Source: an uncultured Bacteroidota bacterium
Lineage (GTDB): Bacteria > Bacteroidota > Bacteroidia > Chitinophagales > Chitinophagaceae
Length of the DNA stretch: 41,371 nucleotides
Reading direction: 5' to 3'
NCBI GenBank assembly: GCA_902826165.1
Contig: CADEDV010000030.1
Location: 1 to 41,371 of the forward strand
Under the pieces are notes generated by a model. It was not told the origin of the DNA, did not search any database, and saw only the letters and a program-made list of their open reading frames with translations. The position numbers and the translations under genes are program-made. Within the stretch, counting starts at the first letter, position 1, and each line of letters starts with the position of its first letter. Shown here one piece after another: positions 34,498 through 41,371 of the stretch.

Positions 34498-35052
34498 ATG
34501 GCTGCTATTGATACCAACAACAATCCTGTATCTGCAAAGAACAGGCCGGGAGTACACCGGGTAAAAAAACATTCCCTGCGTACAGATATGACGCCGATGG
34601 TGGACCTGGGCTTTCTGCTCATTACCTTTTTTGTTTTTACGGCAGAGTTGAGCAAACCTGTTGTTACCAAACTGGTGATGCCGACAGAAGACGGCCAGAC
34701 AACGCTTGGCGAATCGGATGCATTAACCGTGTTACTGGGAAAGAACGACGCTGTGTACTATTATCATGGAGATCCGGGTAAAGCGTTTGCGGAAGGAGAG
34801 ATCTATCAAACCAGTTTTGCAGTTAATAATGGAATCGGGAATATCATCCGGGAAAAACAAAAGCAACTGGCAGCTAATAAAGCCAGCAAGGAAGGCAAAG
34901 AAGGGCTGATGCTCCTGATCAAACCGGGAGAGTATGCATCTTATCAGAATGTCATTGATATGCTGGACGAAGCCATGATCAATAACGTAAAAAAATACGT
35001 CTTGTTGAAACAGGAGAAAGAAGAAGTTGATTATGTAAACAGGCGGGATTGA
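34498..35052 (+). CDS. ExbD/TolR-family biopolymer transport protein (orphan)
   Basis: About 184 residues from ATG 34498; a TTG six bases earlier is unlikely. One N-terminal membrane helix carries the proton-path aspartate (MTPMVDLGFLLITFFVF), preceded by a basic cytosolic tail. The rest is periplasmic, ending in an ExbD-like MLLIKPGEYASYQNVIDMLDEAMINNVKKYVLL. ExbD works with ExbB to energise TonB or related proteins. No exbB, tonB or tolQ is adjacent, so its partners must be encoded elsewhere. It is convergent with the DUF3089 gene, 4 bases apart. Confidence 0.87.
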   Translation: MAAIDTNNNPVSAKNRPGVHRVKKHSLRTDMTPMVDLGFLLITFFVFTAELSKPVVTKLVMPTEDGQTTLGESDALTVLLGKNDAVYYYHGDPGKAFAEGEIYQTSFAVNNGIGNIIREKQKQLAANKASKEGKEGLMLLIKPGEYASYQNVIDMLDEAMINNVKKYVLLKQEKEEVDYVNRRD

Positions 35053-35056
35053 TCAA

Positions 35057-36082
35057 TCACTGCTTCCAGAAAAGAGCAATTCGTTGTTTGATATTCTCCC
35101 TCATGTTGAGATAAAATAAATTGATATCACCCGGATGGTAATTTTTAGAGAAATATAAAAAGCTGCCGGGAAACCTGGGTCTTTTAACAAACAACAAACC
35201 ATTGCTGATCTGTGCGTCAGTTGTGTACTTATATATTTTATTGAATTTGGTGAGCACACTTCCCTTATTCAATTTCCTGGTGGCATAGCTGCTGTCTGTT
35301 GTCCATGTCAGCGGATTGGTGGCATAAGAATTTCCATTCTCCTCCCTGAGAAAAGAAGGGATATATCCTTTCTTCAGCGTACGCCAGCTGCAGATACAGC
35401 CCGTTTGCAAAGAGTCGCCGCACATTTTTAAAGAAGTAAAGTATTCCTTCGGAACAGGCCAGCCAATGATATAAGCAACAACCAGTTTGTTTTTCAGCGG
35501 GCTGTTTTCAAAAAACTCTTTCAATAACTTTTCGGCTAAAAAACTCCCCTGGCTGTGTGCGGCAATAATGATGGGTCTTCCGTTATTCCAGTAATTTAAA
35601 TAATGTGTAAAGGCAGCTTTGATATCTGCATATGCAATAGCAAAGGCTTCTTGCCTTGCGTTTTCATCTGTACTGAAAAAGTTACCGATATGCGCCTGCC
35701 GGTACCTCGGTGCAAAAACCCTGCATTGCTGGTTAAATACACTGGCCTGGTATAGAATGCTGGAATAGTCTGTCTTTGCATTGATATAGCTATCATCAAT
35801 GGCGGCATTCTGTTTCTTGTTCTTCGACTTTGTGGTGTAGGTGGTTGGATGTAAAAAGAAAACATCCACCATGGAATCCCGCACTTCATTGCGCAGGGGT
35901 TTCGGAACACTATCCGAAGGATCCCATTTCCAGGGGTGTGCCGCCCAGTAGTCAAGGCTATCATATGCCGGCCGGCCGCTTTCACTTTTAAAAATATAGC
36001 GACCTTGGAAAGCTTTGTATTTGTTACAGGAAAGCAGGAAAACGACCGAAAAGAGGGTGAAAACAAGTGAAAAATGGCGCAT
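35057..36082 (-). CDS. DUF3089 alpha/beta-hydrolase-like lipoprotein
   Basis: 341 residues with a lipoprotein signal (SLVFTLFSVVFLLSC, lipobox LLSC). The DUF3089 pattern is recognisable: VDVFFLHPTTY, CRVFAPRYRQAHIG, and a nucleophile elbow in PIIIAAHSQGSFLAEKLL (AHSQGS), then AYIIGWPVP and CSWRTLKKG. It is probably a lipase or esterase-like hydrolase anchored in the envelope; the substrate is unknown. It is a lone minus-strand gene; 231 bases separate it from the divergent NTF2-like gene. Confidence 0.86.
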   Translation of the reverse strand: MRHFSLVFTLFSVVFLLSCNKYKAFQGRYIFKSESGRPAYDSLDYWAAHPWKWDPSDSVPKPLRNEVRDSMVDVFFLHPTTYTTKSKNKKQNAAIDDSYINAKTDYSSILYQASVFNQQCRVFAPRYRQAHIGNFFSTDENARQEAFAIAYADIKAAFTHYLNYWNNGRPIIIAAHSQGSFLAEKLLKEFFENSPLKNKLVVAYIIGWPVPKEYFTSLKMCGDSLQTGCICSWRTLKKGYIPSFLREENGNSYATNPLTWTTDSSYATRKLNKGSVLTKFNKIYKYTTDAQISNGLLFVKRPRFPGSFLYFSKNYHPGDINLFYLNMRENIKQRIALFWKQ

Positions 36083-36264
36083 AAAGCAAAATAACTCAAT
36101 TACAGCAAAATCTGCTTTTCATCCGTTCTATAAGCCGTTTGTAAAATGGGGCAGGGCTAAATTTACTACCTGCAAATAGCTGTAAAGTCAATACAGTAAA
36201 GGGTTTCCGGGAAACTGAAAGGGCTCGTTAAAGACAGTTACCTAAAAAAATACAGTACTTTGTC

Positions 36265-36295
36265 TTGCATAGTACCAAATATCACCCTATCTTTG
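36265..36295 (+). promoter_or_regulatory. Candidate promoter of the NTF2-like/padR/pspC genes
   Basis: TTG (36265-36267), a 20-base spacer and a perfect TATCTTTG (36288-36295), ending 18 bases before ATG 36314. The box lies inside the longer frame that starts at 36260, which is therefore rejected. Confidence 0.55.
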
Positions 36296-36313
36296 GTTCA
36301 GAAAGATAAAATC

Positions 36314-36805
36314 ATGAGGAATCTGGTAATCATAACAGGAATTTTTGTAGCGGCTTTGCTGGCGGCTTGTTCTGCAACAAAAACGAATACCAAGATCGAT
36401 ACTAAAAAATTACCCATTGACAGGGTCTTATATGATTCAGTCCTTTACATGGACAGCGTTTTGTTCACTGCCTTCAATACCTGCCAGCTGGAAAAATTCA
36501 ATAGTTTTTTTGCTACCGGCCTCGAGTTCTATCATGATAAAGGGGGTTTGACCAATTATGCCCACACTGTTGATTTTATGAAAAGCACCTGTGAACGAAA
36601 CTGGAAACTGAGAAGAGAGCTGGTAGCGGACAGTTCCGAAGTTTACCCGATCAACAATTATGGTGCCGTGCAGATCGGGTCACACCGGTTTTATAATACA
36701 GAGAAAGGACCAGAAGTATTGGGAGGGACGTTCAAGTTCATTCACCTGTGGCAAATAAAGAATGGACAATGGAAGATCACCCGGATCATCAGTTATGATC
36801 ACTGA
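36314..36805 (+). CDS. NTF2-like (SnoaL/DUF4440-type) lipoprotein
   Basis: About 163 residues from ATG 36314, opening a lipoprotein signal (NLVIITGIFVAALLAAC). The mature part follows the cystatin/NTF2-like pattern: a long helix (DSVLFTAFNTCQLEKFNSFFA), LEFYHDKGG, and a final strand set FIHLWQIKNGQWKITRIISYDH that is typical of DUF4440 proteins. Such domains bind small ligands or act as enzymes; nothing more specific can be said. PadR starts 46 bases later. Confidence 0.82.
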   Translation: MRNLVIITGIFVAALLAACSATKTNTKIDTKKLPIDRVLYDSVLYMDSVLFTAFNTCQLEKFNSFFATGLEFYHDKGGLTNYAHTVDFMKSTCERNWKLRRELVADSSEVYPINNYGAVQIGSHRFYNTEKGPEVLGGTFKFIHLWQIKNGQWKITRIISYDH

Positions 36806-36851
36806 GAGAACTGTAAAAAGCGGAGTCATTAAAATTACAAATCCAGGAAGT

Positions 36852-37199
36852 ATGAATATTGAAAACACACAGAGCCAGATGCGGAAAGGGATACTGGAGT
36901 TTTGCATTCTTTCCATCATTCGCCGGGGCGAAGCGTATCCCAGTGATATTGTGGAAGAGATGCGTGCTGCCAACCTGCAGATACTGGAAGGCACCTTGTA
37001 CCCATTGCTCACCCGCCTGAAGAATGCAAGCATGCTGACGTACCGCTGGGTGGAAAGTAATTCGGGCCCGCCCCGCAAATATTTTTCCCTGACAGAAAAG
37101 GGAGATGATTTTTACAAAGAGCTGGAGCAAACATGGAACGAATTATCCAACGCTGTGAATGCACTGGCCCGGAAAGATGGCCAACCGCTTAACCAATAA
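36852..37199 (+). CDS. PadR-family transcriptional regulator
   Basis: 115 residues from ATG 36852 (the frame opens earlier, at 36762, overlapping the previous gene). It is a winged-helix PadR domain: MRKGILEFCILSIIRRGEAYPSDIVEEM, then LEGTLYPLLTRLKNASMLTYRW and GPPRKYFSLTEKG, with a helical dimerisation tail. PadR-family members usually repress neighbouring genes. Its likely target is the PspC gene 24 bases downstream, a pairing often seen in Bacteroidota. Confidence 0.92.
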   Translation: MNIENTQSQMRKGILEFCILSIIRRGEAYPSDIVEEMRAANLQILEGTLYPLLTRLKNASMLTYRWVESNSGPPRKYFSLTEKGDDFYKELEQTWNELSNAVNALARKDGQPLNQ

Positions 37200-37223
37200 C
37201 AACCTCAACCAAACTTTTATACA

Positions 37224-39458
37224 ATGAAAAAGATCATTAACATAAACCTCAGCGGCCGGGTGATACCGATCGAAGATTCGGCTTACGAAAAATTGCAGGT
37301 CTATATAGAAAGTTTGCGGCGATACTTTGCCAAAGAAGAGAGCCGTGATGAGATCATTAATGATATTGAGAGCAGGATTGCCGAACTGATGAGTGAAAGA
37401 GTCCGCAAAGGAGCTGACAGTATCACCGATGCTGATGTGGATGATATTGCCACTTCCATGGGAAGACCGGAGGATTTTGATGCGGAAGAAACGATGGATA
37501 CGGGTGCAGCGGGAGCAAAGACCTCTGCTTCTTCATCCTCATCACAACAAAGCCAGCAACAGCAACAATTCAGTGGTGGCTATTCAGAAAAAACAAAAAC
37601 TGCAAGAGGTCGTTTGTACCGTGATACCAGTGATAAATTCATCGGTGGTGTTTGTAGCGGTATCGCTGCTTACCTGAATGTGGATCCTGCTATTGTAAGG
37701 ATCTTGTTTGCGATCGTAACCTTTGGTGGTTTTGGTATCGGTTTCCTGGCCTATATCTTAATGTGGATGATACTGCCGGCAAAAGATATTGAACCTTACG
37801 GAGGCAAAAGATTGTTTCGTAATCCGGATGATAAAGTAATTGGTGGTGTGGCCGGTGGTTTGGCGGCTTATTTCGACAGGAGTGTATCAACGATCAGGCT
37901 CATCTTTGCAGCACCATTTATATTAAGCATCCTCTTTGGTATGCTGCGTGGATTTAGTTACGGGTATGATTTTGATTTTTTCCCTAATATAGTTTCCGGT
38001 TCATTGAGCGGCACCTTCTTCCTGGCTTATGTGATCTTATGGATGGTATTGCCTGAAGCAAGAAGTCCCTACGAAAAAATGGAAATGCGGGGAGAGAAAG
38101 TAGATGTAAACAGTATCCGTCAGAATGTGAAAGAGGGAGTTGATAATATGAAAGACCGGATGAAAGGATGGAGCGAAGAAGTAAAAGCTTCCGCACAAAA
38201 TTTCAGTAATAAAGCAAAAGAATTTGGCAATACCCGAGGAAAAGAATTTACCCGTGAATTCAATGAAACAGCAAGAAGAACGGGTGGTGGTATTGGACAT
38301 GCGATTGGTGTGGTGTTCAAAGCCTTCTTCCTGTTCATTTTTGGAACCATTGCTTTTGCATTGTTTGTGGCCCTCATTGGGTTCATCTTTGGTGGCGTGG
38401 CCTGGTGGCCGGTAAATAATTTTTTATGGACCAGTAAATGGCAGCAGATCTATGCATGGGGTACGCTGATCTTCTTCTTCGCCGTACCGCTGATCGCTTT
38501 TATTACCTGGGTAATACGCCGCATCGTCCGTGTACGTTCGCGGAGCAGTTATCTCGGCTGGACATTCGGTTTTCTTTGGACAGTAGGTTGGGTATCGGCA
38601 GTATTACTGGTGGCCAGTATCACTAAAGACTTCAGGCAGGAGAGTGAGATCCCTGAAGTGGCGGAGATAACACAACCCGTTAATGGAAGAATGATCGTAG
38701 CTGTTTCCCAACCCGAGCTTAAGTACAATGGTAATTTCAGCTGGGTAAATGATGAAGGAATGGGCTGGAGCCTGAGCGAGGATACCATGAAACTTTCCTT
38801 TGTAAAGATCAGGGTCAGTAAAAGCGAAGATGCACAATACCATGTGCTGGTCGTAAGAAAAAGTAATGGCAGAACCGAGCAGGAAGCCAGGGCCCGGGCA
38901 GAAAAAATAAACTACAAAGTGTTTTCAAAGGATAGTATCCTGGACCTTGCCAGTGGTTATGCGATTGACAAGAACAGCAAATTCCGGTGGCAGCATGTGG
39001 AGATCGAGATCCAGGTACCTGTCGGCAAACGGATCAACTTTGATGAATCCGTTACTGATAAACTGAATATGGTCAGTTTCCGCATCAACAGGAAATACAA
39101 ACGAAATGGTATAACTATTACTGATTATGAAGATCATGACTCCTTCTATTTTGATACGAATAAAGATTATGTGATGGATGCAGATGGCACCCTGAAAGAT
39201 ATCAATGGTAAAAAAGTGAATGATGTGAATTACAGGTATGATAGTAAAACAAGTGATTCGCTGCAACTGGAAGAACAAATCAAAGAAGAAAAAAGATTAA
39301 GGGAAGAAAGTGACAAGCGGATCAAAGACCTGGAAGAAAAACAAAAACAAAACAAACCCGTCACGCATAAAATGGAAACCATGGATGAAGAAACGGAGGG
39401 TATTGTTACCGGCTCTTCTTCACCATCTCCAGTTTTATCGTTGCTTAACTGGTTTTAA
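37224..39458 (+). CDS. Double PspC-domain membrane protein
   Basis: 744 residues. The N-terminal ~110 residues are cytosolic and acidic with a Ser/Gln linker. Two PspC domains follow (RLYRDTSDKFIGGVCSGIAAYL ... and RLFRNPDDKVIGGVAGGLAAYF ..., each with a membrane helix such as FLAYILMWMILP). An amphipathic stretch (VKEGVDNMKDRMKGWSEEVK), three further hydrophobic segments (about 370-490) and a large periplasmic part come next, ending in a coiled coil rich in K and E (about 685-720). PspC domains sense or stabilise envelope stress in the phage-shock system. No pspA is adjacent. Probably controlled by the upstream PadR protein. Confidence 0.9.
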   Translation: MKKIININLSGRVIPIEDSAYEKLQVYIESLRRYFAKEESRDEIINDIESRIAELMSERVRKGADSITDADVDDIATSMGRPEDFDAEETMDTGAAGAKTSASSSSSQQSQQQQQFSGGYSEKTKTARGRLYRDTSDKFIGGVCSGIAAYLNVDPAIVRILFAIVTFGGFGIGFLAYILMWMILPAKDIEPYGGKRLFRNPDDKVIGGVAGGLAAYFDRSVSTIRLIFAAPFILSILFGMLRGFSYGYDFDFFPNIVSGSLSGTFFLAYVILWMVLPEARSPYEKMEMRGEKVDVNSIRQNVKEGVDNMKDRMKGWSEEVKASAQNFSNKAKEFGNTRGKEFTREFNETARRTGGGIGHAIGVVFKAFFLFIFGTIAFALFVALIGFIFGGVAWWPVNNFLWTSKWQQIYAWGTLIFFFAVPLIAFITWVIRRIVRVRSRSSYLGWTFGFLWTVGWVSAVLLVASITKDFRQESEIPEVAEITQPVNGRMIVAVSQPELKYNGNFSWVNDEGMGWSLSEDTMKLSFVKIRVSKSEDAQYHVLVVRKSNGRTEQEARARAEKINYKVFSKDSILDLASGYAIDKNSKFRWQHVEIEIQVPVGKRINFDESVTDKLNMVSFRINRKYKRNGITITDYEDHDSFYFDTNKDYVMDADGTLKDINGKKVNDVNYRYDSKTSDSLQLEEQIKEEKRLREESDKRIKDLEEKQKQNKPVTHKMETMDEETEGIVTGSSSPSPVLSLLNWF

Positions 39459-39491
39459 CTTGGTTGAAGTTGGACCCGGCAAACCGGGAAC

Positions 39492-39521
39492 GCCCTGCCT
39501 GTTTATACAGCGGGGCTTTTT
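39492..39521 (+). terminator. Intrinsic terminator after the PspC gene
   Basis: A GC-rich stem-loop (GCCCTG...CGGGGC, 39492-39516) followed by TTTTTG. It lies 34 bases after the stop codon. Confidence 0.65.
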
Positions 39522-39550
39522 GTTTGTTTTACCCTCTTAGCTTTTTGCTC

Positions 39551-39558
39551 TACATTTG
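39551..39558 (+). promoter_or_regulatory. Candidate -7 box (TACATTTG) for gcvT
   Basis: A perfect TAnnTTTG match, 42 bases before ATG 39601. It supports that ATG over the in-frame TTG at 39556, which overlaps the box. Confidence 0.5.
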
Positions 39559-39600
39559 CGGACCCTTTGGGAGGTCGAAGGGATTATAAAACGAATTGCA

Positions 39601-40686
39601 ATGAAGAATACTCCTTTTACTGAAAAACATATTGCCCTCGGTGCTAAAATGGCGGAATTTGCCGGATATAATATGCCGATCTCTTATTCCGGTATCAATG
39701 ACGAGCATGCAGCGGTAAGAAAGAATGCCGGCATCTTCGACGTGAGCCATATGGGGGAATTTATTGTAAAAGGAGAGCAGGCATTAGACCTTATTCAAAG
39801 AACAACCAGTAATGACGCTTCTAAACTGAAAGCCGGGCAAGCCCAATACAGCTGCCTGCCCAACGAAAACGGTGGCATAGTAGATGACCTGCTGGTCTAC
39901 TGTGTGGAAGAGAATAAAGTGTATATGCTGGTGGTGAATGCTTCCAATATTGAAAAGGACTGGAACTGGATCAGTAAACACAATACCAACAAAGCAGAGA
40001 TGCATAATATCTCAGAAAAAACTTGTTTGTTAGCGATACAGGGTCCGAATGCCACGAAGATCTTGCAGCCACTGACAGAGATGGATATTCTTAATTTGAA
40101 ATACTATACGTTCACCAAGGGAAAATTTGCCGGCGTGGAAAATGTACTGATCAGCGCCACAGGTTATACAGGTGCCGGTGGGGTGGAGATCTATTTTGAA
40201 GATAAGGATGATGCTGCGGATAAAATATGGAATGCCATTTTTGAAGTGGGTGGTCCGCAAGGATTAAAACCGGTAGGTCTTGGTGCAAGAGATACGCTGC
40301 GGTTGGAAATGGGTTTCTGTTTATACGGCAACGATATTGATGATACCACTTCGCCAATTGAAGCTGGTTTGGGCTGGATCACTAAATTCACCAAAGATTT
40401 TACATCGAAAGAAATATTTGCCAAACAAAAAGCCGAAGGCGTACAAAAAAAACTGGTAGGCTTTGAAATGATCGATAAAGGAATTCCCCGCCACGGGTAT
40501 GAGATAAAAGATTTTTCCGGAACCACAATCGGTCATGTAACATCCGGTACACAAGCACCCAGTTTGGGTAAAGCAATTGGTATGGGCTATGTGACCCCGG
40601 CTTTTGCAGCCATAGATTCGGCCATTTATATTAAAGTCCGGGATAAACTATTGCAGGCCAAAGTGGCGAAGATCCCCTTTGCATAG
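39601..40686 (+). CDS. gcvT: Glycine cleavage system T protein (aminomethyltransferase)
   Basis: 361 residues from ATG 39601, the usual family length. The N-terminus reads [20 protein letters not shown]. Family segments include [27 protein letters not shown] (the conserved aspartate for folate binding), [15 protein letters not shown] and the C-terminal [16 protein letters not shown]. It transfers the methylene group of lipoyl-bound glycine to tetrahydrofolate. The other glycine-cleavage genes are not in the window, as is often the case in Bacteroidota. It has its own promoter box. Confidence 0.96.
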   Translation: MKNTPFTEKHIALGAKMAEFAGYNMPISYSGINDEHAAVRKNAGIFDVSHMGEFIVKGEQALDLIQRTTSNDASKLKAGQAQYSCLPNENGGIVDDLLVYCVEENKVYMLVVNASNIEKDWNWISKHNTNKAEMHNISEKTCLLAIQGPNATKILQPLTEMDILNLKYYTFTKGKFAGVENVLISATGYTGAGGVEIYFEDKDDAADKIWNAIFEVGGPQGLKPVGLGARDTLRLEMGFCLYGNDIDDTTSPIEAGLGWITKFTKDFTSKEIFAKQKAEGVQKKLVGFEMIDKGIPRHGYEIKDFSGTTIGHVTSGTQAPSLGKAIGMGYVTPAFAAIDSAIYIKVRDKLLQAKVAKIPFA

Positions 40687-40778
40687 ATTGATATGGTCAG
40701 ATTTTTGCAGGAATAAGTATAAGATTGTATTTTAACCGGAGGGTTTACTTCGTATTTCAAACATCGCACTTGTTCAAT

Positions 40779-41255
40779 ATGCCAACTATCCACCTGACCA
40801 CTTTTATCGCAGCACCCGCTGATATTGTATTTGACCTCAGCCGTCATATCGGCTTACATACCGAGTCCATGTCGAAACATAAAGAAGAAGCGGTGTCGGG
40901 CATCCGCTTCGGGTTAATTGAAAAGGATGAAACCGTGACCTGGCGGGCAAGGCATTTATTCAAGAACCGGCTGCTGCGGGCAAAGATCACTGAGATGAAA
41001 AAGCCGGAAATGTTTACCGATGAACAGGCCGAAGGTGATTTTAAAATGATGAAACATGAACATCATTTTAAACCCTGTGATAATGGAACTATTATGATCG
41101 ACCTGCTGCATTTTGAAAGCCCCTACGGGTCGGTAGGACACTTCTTCAATTCTGTTTATCTTACTAATTATATGCGCCGTTTGATCGAACACCGCAACCA
41201 GGTCATCAAAGACTATGCGGAGACGGATAAATGGAAGAAGCTGTTGCAGAAATAG
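40779..41255 (+). CDS. SRPBCC-family (START-like) ligand-binding protein
   Basis: 158 residues from ATG 40779 (MPTIHLTTFIAAPADIVFDLSRH); the frame opens 18 codons earlier at a TTG. The START-like core has the first strand and helix (FIAAPADIVFDLSRHIGLH), a beta-rich centre (TVTWRARHLFKNRLLRAKI) and the ending FFNSVYLTNYMRRLIEHRNQVIKDYA, typical of cell-division/cyclase-like SRPBCC members. It would bind a small hydrophobic ligand; the function is unknown. It follows gcvT by 92 bases. Confidence 0.85.
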   Translation: MPTIHLTTFIAAPADIVFDLSRHIGLHTESMSKHKEEAVSGIRFGLIEKDETVTWRARHLFKNRLLRAKITEMKKPEMFTDEQAEGDFKMMKHEHHFKPCDNGTIMIDLLHFESPYGSVGHFFNSVYLTNYMRRLIEHRNQVIKDYAETDKWKKLLQK

Positions 41256-41283
41256 AGCAACTGACCGTTAGCAAATGTTCTCT

Positions 41284-41291
41284 TATTTTTG
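41284..41291 (+). promoter_or_regulatory. Candidate -7 box (TATTTTTG) for the last gene
   Basis: A perfect TAnnTTTG match ending nine bases before ATG 41301, so only a very short leader is expected. Confidence 0.45.
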
Positions 41292-41300
41292 CAGCACTAT

Positions 41301-41371
41301 ATGAGTAACAAACCAACCCTCAATACTTCTCTCTCCCCTGCCCTGCTTCATTTATATGATCTCAGTAACAG
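41301..41371 (+). CDS. Partial gene at window edge, probably 2-phosphosulfolactate phosphatase (ComB)
   Basis: Only the first 23 codons are present (NKPTLNTSLSPALLHLYDLS). The T-x-L-SPAL-x-x-LYD pattern resembles the N-terminus of ComB-family phosphatases, but this is too short to be sure. A promoter box just upstream supports a real gene start. Confidence 0.45.
   Translation, partial: MSNKPTLNTSLSPALLHLYDLSN

Overview
The window reads as an ordinary chromosomal segment of a Bacteroidota bacterium, most likely Chitinophagaceae-like (the family placement is inference). The signs are: perfect Bacteroidota-type promoter -7 boxes (TAnnTTTG) a short way upstream of many starts; a secreted protein ending in a type-B gliding-motility/T9SS sorting domain; an IPExxxVDY-family gene; a Rho factor with a long low-complexity insertion; PadR plus double-PspC genes; and few strong Shine-Dalgarno sequences. 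Genes are dense on both strands. I see no tRNA, rRNA, CRISPR array, prophage or transposase. Only one stretch over 300 bases lacks a gene (31568-31940).

Layout. 1-2218: pseudouridine catabolism (psuK, partial psuG) and a small zinc-ribbon protein, all minus strand. 2435-5782: a tail-less SSB, a GxxExxY nuclease-like gene framed by near-identical terminal inverted repeats, and a Pif1-type helicase whose apparent GTG start lies inside the right repeat. 5779-7260: a secreted PKD/SprB-repeat protein with a type-B sorting domain. 7466-10659: three co-directional genes, namely a SET-domain protein, a D-Ala-D-Ala-ligase-like ATP-grasp enzyme with a basic histone-H1-like tail, and a single-chain ATP-grasp-SET fusion. 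This is the best candidate for an undescribed system. 10668-13962: mnmG, ybeY, feoA and nadD, with two parS-like palindromes between mnmG and ybeY. 13950-21503: ChrA transporter, M20 amidohydrolase, beta-lactamase-fold hydrolase, FeoB and an M28 peptidase with a PDZ domain. 21534-23161: IPExxxVDY protein, pterin carbinolamine dehydratase and a CtlX-type hydrolase.

23169-29813 is a tightly packed minus-strand run: mnmH (tRNA 2-selenouridine synthase), a secreted low-complexity protein, an esterase, selD, a TIMP/NTR-like secreted protein, a GNAT acetyltransferase, a DinB-family protein and a LigT-like 2'-5' RNA ligase. With mnmG at 10668-12530, the window therefore holds three proteins acting on, or supplying, modification of the tRNA wobble uridine 34. 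mnmH carries two apparent repeat-derived insertions that keep the reading frame. Then come rho, asnS, a tandem universal stress protein, an orphan ExbD, a DUF3089 lipoprotein, an NTF2-like lipoprotein, padR-pspC, gcvT, an SRPBCC protein and the first codons of a probable comB at the right edge.

For several genes (GxxExxY, feoA, M20, beta-lactamase-fold, feoB, M28, exbD, asnS, NTF2-like, padR, gcvT, SRPBCC and the secreted protein after mnmH) I chose an internal start over the longest possible frame. The choice rests on signal peptides, family N-termini or the position of a -7 box. All functional calls come from reading motifs by eye; no database search was run.
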